This document shows, piece after piece, positions 42,276 to 50,513 of a DNA stretch of 64,000 nucleotides (position 1 is the first letter of the stretch; each line of letters begins with the position of its first letter). A model generated the notes under the pieces. That model made no database searches. It saw nothing but the letters and a program-made list of their open reading frames with translations, and was not told where the DNA came from. The stretch is from assembly GCF_003074055.1 (NCBI RefSeq), contig NZ_CP029043.1:5820501-5884500 (forward strand), given 5' to 3'. Origin of the DNA: Streptomyces nigra. Its GTDB lineage: Bacteria; Actinomycetota; Actinomycetes; Streptomycetales; Streptomycetaceae. Made by a program: the position numbers and the translations under genes.

Positions 42276-43007
42276 TCAGGCCCCCGGCGCGCGGCGCAGG
42301 GCCGGATGGTCGGCGACGACGGTGCAGGAGCCCGGCGCGATCTCCGTGAACCCCGCGTCCCGCACCAGCGGCAGACCGGACTCGGTGAGGGCCCGCCAGC
42401 CCGCCGGGTCGGCGGTCCGCACGGCCAGCGGGAAGCCCGCCGCGCGCCAGGCGTCCCGGTCCGCGTCCGGCAGCTCCCACCAGGCGAGCTGCGCCGCGTG
42501 CCCGGTCTGCGCCATCGCCTTGCCGGCCGACATGTCGAGGTCCGGGTTCAGCCACAGCACCGGCTCACCGGGCCCGGCGGCCACGGGCGGCTCCGGGTCG
42601 TCGAGGTCGGTGCCGGACACCTGGAGCTTCGCCAGCTCCTTGGGCCAGCCGTCCAGCGGGACCGGCGGGAAGACCCGTACCTCGGCGGACTTGCCGGTGA
42701 CGGTGATGCCGGGCAGCTCCTGGGCGCGCCGCCACTCGGCGCCCCGGGCCCGCCGTACGACCTTGCGGATCCGTGCGTCCTGCCAGTCCCGCACGGCCTG
42801 CGCCCACTCGCCCTCGCCGACGGAGCGCTCGTCGCTGAGGATCACCAGGACGGCGCGCGCCGAGGTCTCCAGCGCGTCGGTGCGGGCCGGGGGCGCGGAC
42901 CGCTCGATCCGTACGACCAGGGGCAGGACGAACTGCGGGGCGCTGTCGCGCGCCTCGGACGCGGAGCGGAAGGGGCTGTCACCGGCGGGCGTGGGCTCAC
43001 TGTTCAC
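42276..43007 (-). CDS. PTH2-type peptidyl-tRNA hydrolase-like protein
   Basis: A 243-residue protein. The C-terminal half (~135-240) matches peptidyl-tRNA hydrolase 2: LNPDLDMSAGKAMAQTGHAAQ is the signature, followed by FPLAVRTADPAGWRAL and a VADHPAL ending. The N-terminal ~130 residues (VLPLVVRIERS, LVILSDERSVGEGEW) are an actinobacterial extension. PTH2 releases peptides from stalled peptidyl-tRNA, but bacteria normally use the unrelated Pth, so the role here is uncertain. GTG 43007 is used. The 150-base gap after the DUF692 start holds nothing recognisable. Confidence 0.7.
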   Translation of the reverse strand: MNSEPTPAGDSPFRSASEARDSAPQFVLPLVVRIERSAPPARTDALETSARAVLVILSDERSVGEGEWAQAVRDWQDARIRKVVRRARGAEWRRAQELPGITVTGKSAEVRVFPPVPLDGWPKELAKLQVSGTDLDDPEPPVAAGPGEPVLWLNPDLDMSAGKAMAQTGHAAQLAWWELPDADRDAWRAAGFPLAVRTADPAGWRALTESGLPLVRDAGFTEIAPGSCTVVADHPALRRAPGA

Positions 43008-43050
43008 ACGCCCCAGTCTGCCAAGCCCGGCGCGCGGGCCGGCGACGCGG

Positions 43051-43230
43051 TCAGCCGGAGCAGGCCGTGCGCTGCGCCTCCTGCCACTCGCAGACCGGGC
43101 AGAGCGTGATGCCCTTGTGCGACTCCGGGTACTCCGTCGGCTCCCGGCACAGCACGCACTCCGCGTACGGCGGCCCGTCGGCCTTCGGCGGCTTCACCGC
43201 GTCGGCGATGGTGCAGTAGTCCTCGCTCAT
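43051..43230 (-). CDS. Very small zinc-ribbon-like protein
   Basis: A 59-residue protein beginning MSEDYCTIADAVKPPKADG. Two CxxC pairs (AECVLC and LCPVC, residues ~24-28 and 43-47) suggest a single zinc ribbon, with further cysteines at residue 6 and near the end (RTACSG). ATG 43230 follows GGAGGC almost directly. It lies between the polysaccharide deacetylase and PTH2 genes on the same strand. No function can be assigned; small zinc ribbons often bind nucleic acid or act as subunits. Confidence 0.65.
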   Translation of the reverse strand: MSEDYCTIADAVKPPKADGPPYAECVLCREPTEYPESHKGITLCPVCEWQEAQRTACSG

Positions 43231-43248
43231 GCCTCCAGCGTAGAACGG

Positions 43249-44109
43249 TCAGCGCCGTCCGCCCGAGGCGCCGATCAGCTCGGACACCTTCACCAGCCGG
43301 TAGCCCTCGCGGCGCAGCTCCGGCACCACCTGGCGCACCACGCGCTCGGTCGTCGGGGCCGCGCTCAGAGTGCAGTGCAGGACGACCACGGAGCCGGGCC
43401 GCACCCCGGCCAGGACATCCCGGGCGACCGCGCGGGCGTCCGTCGCGAACGCGTCCCCGCTCACCACGTCCCACTGCACGGCCGTGACACCGGCGGGGAC
43501 GAGCGCCTTCAGCGCCCGGGTGTCGTGGCAGCCGCCGGGGAAGCGGAAGTACGGCATCGCGTCCTGGACGCCGGCCGCGCGGAAGGCCGCGTAGGCCCGC
43601 TCCACGTCGGCCCGCATCCGCTCCTCGTCCACGGTCGGCAGGCCGTAGCAGTCCTCGGTGAAGGCGTAGTGGCTGTAGGAGTGGTTGGCGATCTCGAAGA
43701 GCGGGTCCCGGCCGAGGGAGCGGGCCTGCCGCGGATACTGCTCGGCCCACCGGCCCGTCATGAACACGGTGGAAGGCACCCTCAGCTCCCGCAGGGCCGC
43801 GATCAGCCCGGGGTTGTCGAACCGCTCGCCGCGTGCCGCGCGCGGGCCCTGGTCGGCGGTCATGTCGGCGTCGAAGGTGAGGGCGACGGTCCGGTCGCCG
43901 GTGCGCCGCCCGTGCTCGAAGACCGGGGTCAGGCCCGTAGGACCGGGGGCGAGGGTCGGCGGCCCGGCCGCGGGGGAGGCGGAGGCGACGGCGGAACGGG
44001 GGGTCGCGCGCGGGGCACGGACCGGGTCCGGTGCCGAGCACGCGGCGAGTGCGGTGAGCGCCGTGCCGAGGGCGCAGACGGCGGCGAGATGCCGTACGCG
44101 AGTGATCAC
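43249..44109 (-). CDS. Polysaccharide deacetylase (NodB-type) lipoprotein
   Basis: A 286-residue exported enzyme. The signal peptide ends in LTALAACSAP, a lipobox, so it is probably anchored to the outer face of the membrane. The NodB domain has VALTFDADMT (first aspartates), the metal-binding NHSYSH and FRFPGGCHD, then VQWDVVSGD. These are the CE4 metal-binding motifs, with TFDAD in place of the common TFDDG. It removes N-acetyl groups from a cell-wall or environmental polysaccharide. GTG 44109 is used. Its stop lies 18 bases from the small zinc-ribbon gene, so the two may be co-transcribed. Confidence 0.82.
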   Translation of the reverse strand: MITRVRHLAAVCALGTALTALAACSAPDPVRAPRATPRSAVASASPAAGPPTLAPGPTGLTPVFEHGRRTGDRTVALTFDADMTADQGPRAARGERFDNPGLIAALRELRVPSTVFMTGRWAEQYPRQARSLGRDPLFEIANHSYSHYAFTEDCYGLPTVDEERMRADVERAYAAFRAAGVQDAMPYFRFPGGCHDTRALKALVPAGVTAVQWDVVSGDAFATDARAVARDVLAGVRPGSVVVLHCTLSAAPTTERVVRQVVPELRREGYRLVKVSELIGASGGRR

Positions 44110-44173
44110 CGCACGACGATATGAGGATCAGATGGACATTCCGGTCTGCCGGCGGGGGTGCCGGGCCGGAGTC

Positions 44174-44215
44174 ACCCGGCCGGTCGGCGGGGGAGCCCCC
44201 GCCGACCGGCCGGGT
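44174..44215 (-). terminator. 20-bp perfect hairpin after the PhoX-like gene
   Basis: Arms 44174-44193 and 44196-44215 are exact inverse complements with a two-base AG centre. It lies 14 bases after the stop of the minus-strand PhoX-like gene and before the deacetylase start. Confidence 0.85.
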
Positions 44216-44228
44216 CGGTGCTGCCGGG

Positions 44229-45626
44229 TCAGCGGCGCCAGGGCCCCGTGACCGCGAACGTGGTCCCGGGGTCGTAGCAGTTGACGTACATCGTGTCGCC
44301 GTCGGGGGAGAAGGCGACGCCGGCGAACTCGCCCCACTCCGGGTCCTCCGGGGTGTTGATGTTCTGGGCGTTGCGCGCCATCGCGTACACCTCCCCGCGC
44401 CGGGTCACACCGAAGACGTGCTGGGCGCCGTTGCCGTCCTCGCACACCATCAGGCCGCCGCTGGGGGCGAGGCAGATGTTGTCCGGGGACTCGCCGGGCA
44501 GCTGCACGTCCGTGTCGGGGCCGAAGACGATCACCAGGGTGAGCCGGCGCTCCGAGGGGTCGTAGCGCCAGATCTGGCCGTAGTGGTCGGCCGCCGAGCC
44601 GTCCGAGCGGCGGGCGAAGGACGAGACGAAGTACACCGACCGCCCGCCCCAGTAGCAGCCCTCCAGCTTCTGGGCGTGGGTGATGCCCTTCGGGCCGAAG
44701 TCCTGGAAGCGGATCGGGGTCTCGGCGGCGAGCGGATCGGGCACGTCCACCCACTCGATCCGGTCGAAACTGGTGCCCGTCTCCTGGATCGTGGACAGGT
44801 CCGGCACGCCCGGCACCCGCATGGCCTGCAGTCGCCCGCCGGCCCGCAGCGAGCCGAGCCCGCCCTTCGGCCGCTCGGGCAGGAAGCGGTAGAAAAGGCC
44901 GAACGGCCGGTCGAAGGCGTCCTCGGTCTCGTAGACGACCCCGCGCTGGGGGTCGATCGCGACGGCCTCGTGCTGGAAGCGGCCCATGGCGGTCAGCGGG
45001 ACCGCGCCCGTGCGGTGCGGGTTGTCGGGGTCGACCTCGAAGATGAAGCCGTGGTCCTTGGTGTACCCGTTGGTGCCGGCCTTGTCCTCGGTCTCTTCGC
45101 AGGTCAGCCAGGTGCCCCAAGGTGTGGGGCCACCCGCGCAGTTGACCGCGGTGCCGGCGATGCCGACCCGCTCGGAGAGCACGTGGTTGCGCCGGTCCAG
45201 GGTCAGCGCCGTACAGCCGCCCTTGCCCTCCGGGTCGTACGTCAGGCCCTTGACGGTGGGGACGCCGATGGCCGCGTTCGCGCGGTTCTCGTGGTTGCGG
45301 ACCAGGTGGACTCGGCCGGAGTGGCCGGCGAAGGCGGCCATGCCGTCGTGGTGGGAGGGGACCTTGCCCTCACCGGAGCGGAGTTCGTCGCCCTCACGGG
45401 AGAGCACGCGGTAGGAGAAACCTTTTGGCAGGTCGAGCAGGCCGTTCGGGTCGGGGATCAGTGGGCCGTAGCCGGAGTGGCCCATGTTCCGCGCGGCGGC
45501 GGTGCCCGTGAAGAGTTCGGTGACATCGCCGGCGAAGGCGATGGAGACGCCCAACGCGCCGGTGCGGGCAAGGAGCTGACGCCGGGTCGAGCCGGAGCCG
45601 CCGGGTGCGGACGCGGTTGTGGACAT
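44229..45626 (-). CDS. PhoX/DUF839-family secreted protein
   Basis: A 465-residue Tat-exported protein: STRRQLLARTGALGVSIAFA at residues ~13-32 is a twin-arginine signal. The mature part is a beta-propeller of the DUF839/PhoX family, with HLVRNHEN (~105), WGTWLTCEETED (~170), GRFQHEAVAIDP (~213) and a C-terminal ESPDNICLAPSGGLMVCEDGNG followed by GVAFSPDGDTMYVNCY. These hold the calcium/iron ligands of PhoX alkaline phosphatases. Phosphatase activity is likely but not certain; some members lack it. ATG 45626 is chosen, with GGAAGG about ten bases upstream; upstream codons to 45716 do not form a signal. Confidence 0.8.
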   Translation of the reverse strand: MSTTASAPGGSGSTRRQLLARTGALGVSIAFAGDVTELFTGTAAARNMGHSGYGPLIPDPNGLLDLPKGFSYRVLSREGDELRSGEGKVPSHHDGMAAFAGHSGRVHLVRNHENRANAAIGVPTVKGLTYDPEGKGGCTALTLDRRNHVLSERVGIAGTAVNCAGGPTPWGTWLTCEETEDKAGTNGYTKDHGFIFEVDPDNPHRTGAVPLTAMGRFQHEAVAIDPQRGVVYETEDAFDRPFGLFYRFLPERPKGGLGSLRAGGRLQAMRVPGVPDLSTIQETGTSFDRIEWVDVPDPLAAETPIRFQDFGPKGITHAQKLEGCYWGGRSVYFVSSFARRSDGSAADHYGQIWRYDPSERRLTLVIVFGPDTDVQLPGESPDNICLAPSGGLMVCEDGNGAQHVFGVTRRGEVYAMARNAQNINTPEDPEWGEFAGVAFSPDGDTMYVNCYDPGTTFAVTGPWRR

Positions 45627-45719
45627 GGGGGGACAACCTTCCTGCTGGCGGACAGGATCTGTGACCCCGCTGTGTCTATCACCTGGCGGGACTCGCGGGA
45701 ACCACGCGCGTAGCACGTG

Positions 45720-46667
45720 TCACTTGCCTTGCGCGTCCTCGATGATGTCGTCGATCGTCCGTTCGACCTCACGCTCGGGCGGCGGCTCCACGGCCTTCGG
45801 CGGCTCGTCCGCCGGGCGCTCGACCGGGCGCTCGACCGGGCGCTCGGCCGGGTGCTCGGCCGGGCTCTCGGCGGGCCGGGGCGCCGCCGGCGTCTGCCGC
45901 TCCGCGTGGTCGTCGCCGCGCTCCAGGAAGCGCAGCAGCTCCACCGGGATCGGCAGGACGAGCGTGGAGTTCTTCTCGGCGGCCACCGCCATCACCGTCT
46001 GCAGCAGCCGCAGCTGGAGCGCGGAGGGGGTCTCGGCCATCTGCCGGGCGGCGTCGGCCAGTTTGCGGGAGGCCTGAAGCTCGGCGTCCGCGTTGATGAT
46101 CCGGGCCCGCCGCTCACGGTCCGCCTCGGCCTGGCGGGCCATGGAGCGCTTCATCGACTCCGGCAGCGACACGTCCTTGATCTCGACGCGGTCCACCTGC
46201 ACGCCCCAGCCGATCGCCGGGCTGTCGATCATCAGCTCCAGGCCTTGGTTGAGCTTCTCGCGGTTGGAGAGCAGATCGTCCAGGTCGCTCTTGCCGATGA
46301 TCGAGCGCAGCGACGTCTGCGCCATCTGCGAGACCGCGTACTTGTAGTCCTCGACCTTGATCAGGGCGCTCGCGGCGTCGACCACCTTGAAGTACACGAC
46401 CGCGTCCACCCGCACCGTCACATTGTCCCGGGTGATGCCCTCCTGACCCGGCACGGGCAGCGTCACGATCTGCATGTTGACCTTGTGCAGCCGGTCCACG
46501 ACCGGGACGATCATCGTGAACCCGGGCGGCCGCACCTCCCCGGCGAGCCGCCCGAGCCGCAGCACCACCCCGCGCTCGTACTGCTTGATCACCCGTGCCG
46601 CGGCGGCCACGTACACCACTCCGGCGGCCGCCACGCCGGCGGCGGCGCCCAGCAGTTCCTCGACCAT
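45720..46667 (-). CDS. SPFH/band-7 (slipin-type) membrane protein
   Basis: A 315-residue protein with one N-terminal membrane segment (ELLGAAAGVAAAGVVYVAAA) and an SPFH domain (~25-190): YERGVVLRLGRLAGEVRPPG and QTSLRSIIGKSDLDDLLSNR are typical slipin/stomatin sequences. A coiled coil follows (ARQAEADRERRARIINADAE), then a disordered tail with Glu/Arg/Pro repeats encoded by five 12-bp units. Such proteins build membrane microdomains. ATG 46667 follows GAGGAGG. It is downstream of the SulP gene on the same strand with a 72-base gap. No NfeD-type partner gene is adjacent, which is slightly unusual for this group. Confidence 0.85.
   Translation of the reverse strand: MVEELLGAAAGVAAAGVVYVAAAARVIKQYERGVVLRLGRLAGEVRPPGFTMIVPVVDRLHKVNMQIVTLPVPGQEGITRDNVTVRVDAVVYFKVVDAASALIKVEDYKYAVSQMAQTSLRSIIGKSDLDDLLSNREKLNQGLELMIDSPAIGWGVQVDRVEIKDVSLPESMKRSMARQAEADRERRARIINADAELQASRKLADAARQMAETPSALQLRLLQTVMAVAAEKNSTLVLPIPVELLRFLERGDDHAERQTPAAPRPAESPAEHPAERPVERPVERPADEPPKAVEPPPEREVERTIDDIIEDAQGK
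45814..45873. repeat. Five 12-bp tandem repeats in the SPFH gene
   Basis: Units GGGCGCTCGACC (two exact copies) and three variants run from 45814 to 45873. They encode an Ala/Pro/Glu/Arg tetrapeptide series in the tail of the SPFH protein. Confidence 0.85.
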
Positions 46668-46739
46668 GTCGCCCTCCTCGCGGAGAGGTCCGTTGCGCAT
46701 GTGTCTGCAACGATATGCCCGCCCACCGGTCCGGGGCCA

Positions 46740-48206
46740 TCAGCGGGCGGTGAGACGTACGGGCGCGATGCCGGCCGCGCTGTGCCGCTCGGCCCAGTTC
46801 TCCAGGGCCGTACGGCAGGCGTGGTCGAGGTGGTGCAGGCCCGACAGGTCGAGCTCCACCGGGCGGTCCTGCGGCAGGGCCTCCAGGCTGTCGAGGATCT
46901 TCGGCAGCCGCAGGAAGGTCGCGTTGCCCGACAGCCGCGCCCGGATCGGCCCGGCGCCCAGGTCCAGGACCTCCAGCCGGACGTGCGAGGCCCCCCAGGC
47001 GGCCTTGGCCACCGACAGGCCGAGACCGATCAGCACCCCCTCGAACATGTTCAGCACGACGATCGACACCGCCGTGGCCACGAGGATCAGCGCCTCGCCC
47101 CGCTCGCCCCGCCACAGCGTGAGAAGCCCCCGGAACGGGATCAGCTTCCAGCCCGCGTGCAGCAGGACGCCGGCCAGCGCGGGCAGCGGCAGCAGACCCA
47201 GCGCGGCGGGCAGCAGGGCCGCGAACACCAGCAGCCAGACGCCGTGCAGGACACGTGCGGCCCTGGTCTTCGCGCCCGCCCGCACATTGGCGGCGCTGCG
47301 CACGATGACCGCCGTCATCGGCAGGGCGCCCAGCAGACCGCAGACGGCGTTGCCCGTGCCCTGCGCCATCAGTTCCTGGTCGTACCGGGTGCGCGGGCCG
47401 TCGTGCAGCCGGTCCACGGCCGCCGCGCTGAACAGCGACTCGGCGGAGGCGATCAGCGTGAAGGCGACGATCGTGGCGTAGAGCGCCGGGTCGGCCAGCA
47501 GGCCGAGGGCGTCCGCGCCGGGCGGCCGGACGGCGTCCAGCAGACCCTCGACCTCGACGGTGGCGACCGGCAGCGAGAAGGCGGCCGCGGCCGCCGTCGC
47601 CAGCGCGACCGCCGCGAGCGGACCGGGCAGCGCGCGCACCCGGCGCGGCAGCCGGGGCCACAGCACCAGGACCACGACCGTGCCGGCGCCCAGCCCCAGC
47701 GCGGCCAGCGTCTCCGTGTCCCCGGCGGCCCGGACGAGGGTGCCGGGCAGCCCGGCCATCCGCTCGGTGCCCGAGGCGGGCGCCTCGGCGTCCGCGACCG
47801 AGTAGAGCTGCCCCGCGATCAGCACCAGCCCGATGCCGGCCAGCATGCCCTCGACGACCGACACCGAGATCGCCCGGAACCAGCGGCCCAGCCGCAGGGC
47901 GCCCATCAGGATCTGGAGCAGGCCGGTGGCGAGCACCAGGACGCCGAGGGCCGGCAGCCCGAACTCACGCACCGCCTCCAGGACCAGCACGGTCAGTCCG
48001 GCGGCCGGACCGGAGACCTGCAGGCTGCTGCCGCGCAGCAGACCGGTGACGACACCGCCCACGATGCCGGTGACGAGCCCCAGTTCGGCGGGGACCCCGG
48101 AGGCGACGGCCACACCGACGCAGAGCGGCAGCGCGACCAGGAACACCACCAGGGAGGCGGCGAGGTCCTGCCGTATGTGGGGGAACGCGGCGCGCGCGGC
48201 GGTCAC
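46740..48206 (-). CDS. SulP-family anion transporter, probably bicarbonate
   Basis: A 488-residue inner-membrane transporter with about 11 hydrophobic segments starting at LAASLVVFLVALPLCVGVAV (~14-33). TMAGLPGT-type loops and VSGPAAGLTVLV (~65) fit SulP. A short STAS-type domain closes the protein (~415-485, VELDLSGLHHLDHACRTAL). The GTG start overlaps the stop of the carbonic anhydrase gene (GTGA), so both are made together. SulP-carbonic anhydrase pairs point to bicarbonate uptake, although sulphate cannot be excluded. Confidence 0.85.
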   Translation of the reverse strand: MTAARAAFPHIRQDLAASLVVFLVALPLCVGVAVASGVPAELGLVTGIVGGVVTGLLRGSSLQVSGPAAGLTVLVLEAVREFGLPALGVLVLATGLLQILMGALRLGRWFRAISVSVVEGMLAGIGLVLIAGQLYSVADAEAPASGTERMAGLPGTLVRAAGDTETLAALGLGAGTVVVLVLWPRLPRRVRALPGPLAAVALATAAAAAFSLPVATVEVEGLLDAVRPPGADALGLLADPALYATIVAFTLIASAESLFSAAAVDRLHDGPRTRYDQELMAQGTGNAVCGLLGALPMTAVIVRSAANVRAGAKTRAARVLHGVWLLVFAALLPAALGLLPLPALAGVLLHAGWKLIPFRGLLTLWRGERGEALILVATAVSIVVLNMFEGVLIGLGLSVAKAAWGASHVRLEVLDLGAGPIRARLSGNATFLRLPKILDSLEALPQDRPVELDLSGLHHLDHACRTALENWAERHSAAGIAPVRLTAR

Positions 48207-48781
48207 AGCGCCTCGAAGGCGTCGGTCGCCGGGTCGTGGACCCGCACGGTCCCACGATGCACCTCGTAGTACCAGGCGTGCACGGTGAGCCCGCCCGCCG
48301 CCAGCCGGCGCGCGACGCACGGGTACGAGCGCAGCCGCAGCACCTGCGCCAGCACATGGGCCTGGACGCCCTCGGCGACCTCCGGGTCCTCGGGGACGCC
48401 CGCCGGGGGCGGCGCCGCGTGCGCCAGCCAGTCGCGCACGGCCGGTACGGCGTCCAGGTCGTCGCCGCGCACCAGCGCGCCCACCGCTCCGCAGTGGGAG
48501 TGGCCGCAGACCACGACGTCACGGACGCCGAGGACCTCCACGGCGTACTCGATGGTGGCGGCCTCGCCGGTGGGCTGCCCGGAGCCGTACGGGGGGACGA
48601 TGTTGCCCGCGGTGCGCAGCTCGAAGAGCTCGCCGGGGCGGGCGCCCGTGATCAGGGCCGGTACGACCCGGGAGTCGGAGCAGGTGATGAAGAGGACCTG
48701 GGGGGACTGTCCTGCGGCCAGCGGGGCGAACTCCTCAGGGCGCTGTCCGAACATACGGGCGTTGTCGATGAGGGGCTGCAT
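48203..48781 (-). CDS. Beta-class carbonic anhydrase
   Basis: A 192-residue zinc enzyme that interconverts CO2 and bicarbonate. The zinc ligands are Cys in ITCSDSRVVP (~34) with the Asp-Arg dyad, and His and Cys in VVCGHSHCGAVGAL (~93-96). AGNIVPPYG is also conserved. It is a cytosolic beta-class enzyme without a leader peptide. ATG 48781 is used, with AGGAGG about 12 bases upstream; in-frame codons to 49039 encode Pro/Arg-rich sequence. It is the first gene of a coupled pair with the SulP transporter. Confidence 0.92.
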   Translation of the reverse strand: MQPLIDNARMFGQRPEEFAPLAAGQSPQVLFITCSDSRVVPALITGARPGELFELRTAGNIVPPYGSGQPTGEAATIEYAVEVLGVRDVVVCGHSHCGAVGALVRGDDLDAVPAVRDWLAHAAPPPAGVPEDPEVAEGVQAHVLAQVLRLRSYPCVARRLAAGGLTVHAWYYEVHRGTVRVHDPATDAFEAL

Positions 48782-49242
48782 GTGTGGTGACTCCTCCTGG
48801 CGCGCCGCTGCCGGCGCGTCGGGGTGTGCGTGACAGAGGTGGGGGGTCCGGCGGGGAGTCCGGTGGTGGGGGGAGGGAGGCCGCCGTCCGAACCGCCCCG
48901 GGAAGTTCGTCCCCGGGGTGAGCCATGGCCTTTGCTTCACGGACCGTATGTGCGGATGCGAAGAGGGCGGCGGAGGCGGGGAGATGGGGAGCGGGCCGGC
49001 CGGAGGCGGGAAGGGGGAGCCTGATCCGGGTCGTCTCACCTCGGAACATGCGCCCCCTTCCGGCCCGTCCGCACCTCATGCACCGGCCAACGGCTGGTCA
49101 ACCGTTGGTCAAGAAAAAAGGTAACCCGGCGAGGCTGTTTGCAGGCTCAACCTGACGCCGTATGCCGCGGAGCGCCTGAAAGGGGACGGTGTAATGGCCT
49201 GAACTCCGGCTGTGCGCCGGGGGATTGCGCCGACGGCGGCCG
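48782..49242. other. 461-bp intergenic region upstream of the carbonic anhydrase gene
   Basis: No credible gene is seen; the small plus-strand frames are shadows of G-rich sequence. It must hold the minus-strand promoter of the carbonic anhydrase-SulP operon and the 3' end of zapE. The only structure that stands out is the repeat pair at 49088-49112, next to an A-rich run (49111-49119). Confidence 0.6.
49088..49112. promoter_or_regulatory. Inverted and direct repeats, possible operator
   Basis: CAACGG (49088-49093) and CCGTTG (49102-49107) form an inverted repeat. TGGTCAA occurs at 49095-49101 and again at 49106-49112, one helical turn apart. Read on the minus strand this gives two TTGACC hexamers that could serve as -35 elements. 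Confidence 0.35.
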
Positions 49243-50352
49243 TCAGCCGGTCACGAGCCCCCGCGCGTCGCGGGCCAGGGCCGTCAGCCGGGAGATGGCC
49301 CGGAAGTACTTCTTGCGGTACCCGCCGTTCAGCATCTCCTCGCTGAACAGCCGGTCGAAGGGCAGCCCCGAGGCCAGCACCGGGACCTCACGGTCGTAGA
49401 GCCGGTCGGCGAGGACCACGAGCCGCAGGGCGGTGGACTGGTCCGGGACCGGCTCCACCCCAGTGAGGCACACCGCCTTCAGATCGTCCGTCAGGGCGCC
49501 GTAGCGGCTCGGGTGGACCCGGGCCAGATGGTCCAGCAGCCGCGGGAAGTCGTCGAGGGAGGCGCCCTCGGTGGCGTACGCCGCCCGGGTCACCTGGTCG
49601 TCCGAGAACGGCGCCGGCGCCTCGGGCAGACCGCGGTGGCGGTAGTCCTCGCCGTCGATGCGCAGCGCGCGGAAGTGCGCCGACAGGCCCTGGATCTCCC
49701 GCAGGAAGTCGGCCGCCGCGAAGCGGCCCTCGCCGAGCTTGCCGGGCAGGGTGTTGGAGGTGGCGGCGAGCGCGACGCCCGCGTCGACCAGCTTGCCGAG
49801 CAGGGTGGAGACGAGGACGGTGTCGCCCGGGTCGTCCAGCTCGAACTCGTCGATGCACAGCAGACGGTGGCCGGAGAGTGTCTGCACGGTCTGCTGGAAG
49901 CCGAGGGCGCCGACCAGGTTCGTCAGCTCCACGAAGGTGCCGAACGCCTTCAGGGACGGCTCGGCCGGGGTGGCGTGCCACAGGGAGGCGAGCAGATGGG
50001 TCTTGCCGACCCCGTAGCCGCCGTCGAGGTAGACGCCGCGCGGTCCCGCCGGGGCCTTGGGCGCCTTCGCCCGGCCGAAGCCGAGCAGTCCGCGCCGGGG
50101 CTTCCCGCTGCCGCTCGCGTGGGCCCCGCCGAGACCGGCCGCGAAGGACTCCAGGACCTGGACCGCCTCGCTCTGGCTGGGCTGCCCCGGGTCCGGGATG
50201 TACGTGCCGAAGCGGACCGAGTCGAACCGCGGCGGCGGCACCATCTCGGCGACCAGCCGGTCCGCCGGTACGCGCGGCTCGCGGGCGCACAGGGAGAGCG
50301 GGCTCGCTTCGGCTATCGGGCTCGGCTGGGGCGCGGCGGAGGAGGACGACAC
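49243..50352 (-). CDS. zapE: ZapE/AFG1-family AAA+ ATPase
   Basis: A 369-residue P-loop ATPase. Walker A is LDGGYGVGKTHLLASL (~110-125) and Walker B is LLCIDEFELDDPGD (~168-181). SNTLPGKLGEGRF (sensor 1 region) and RYGALTDDL near the C-terminus are typical of the AFG1/ZapE family. In E. coli ZapE associates with the division ring under stress; the mitochondrial homologue acts in protein quality control. The first ~35 residues are variable. GTG 50352 is used. It is divergent from the RibD-like gene. Confidence 0.85.
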   Translation of the reverse strand: MSSSSAAPQPSPIAEASPLSLCAREPRVPADRLVAEMVPPPRFDSVRFGTYIPDPGQPSQSEAVQVLESFAAGLGGAHASGSGKPRRGLLGFGRAKAPKAPAGPRGVYLDGGYGVGKTHLLASLWHATPAEPSLKAFGTFVELTNLVGALGFQQTVQTLSGHRLLCIDEFELDDPGDTVLVSTLLGKLVDAGVALAATSNTLPGKLGEGRFAAADFLREIQGLSAHFRALRIDGEDYRHRGLPEAPAPFSDDQVTRAAYATEGASLDDFPRLLDHLARVHPSRYGALTDDLKAVCLTGVEPVPDQSTALRLVVLADRLYDREVPVLASGLPFDRLFSEEMLNGGYRKKYFRAISRLTALARDARGLVTG

Positions 50353-50513
50353 GGTTCACCATGGTAGGCCCTGCCGGGCGGGCCCCGGCGCCCGCCCGGA
50401 CGGCGCCCGGGCACCGGTGACGCGCGCGAACCCCCCGGCGGGCGGGGCGGTGACCTGGGGACTCGTGGGTCACGGCGCCGGACCGCGCCCCGTGCCGTGC
50501 CACACTCCTTGCC

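Noticed and set aside
45814..45873. CRISPR-like short repeats.
   Set aside because: The 12-bp units are contiguous, have no spacers and encode part of the SPFH protein.
45717..48269. An 850-codon plus-strand open frame.
   Set aside because: It is antisense to the SPFH and SulP genes and has the typical composition of a G+C-rich shadow frame.
48824..49155. Short plus-strand frames in the carbonic anhydrase upstream gap.
   Set aside because: They overlap one another in different frames, lack a ribosome-binding site and encode Arg/Gly/Pro-rich sequence.
49120..49242. Possible riboswitch (c-di-AMP or other) upstream of the carbonic anhydrase gene.
   Set aside because: I could not find the conserved core of any riboswitch class, and the downstream gene is not a usual target.
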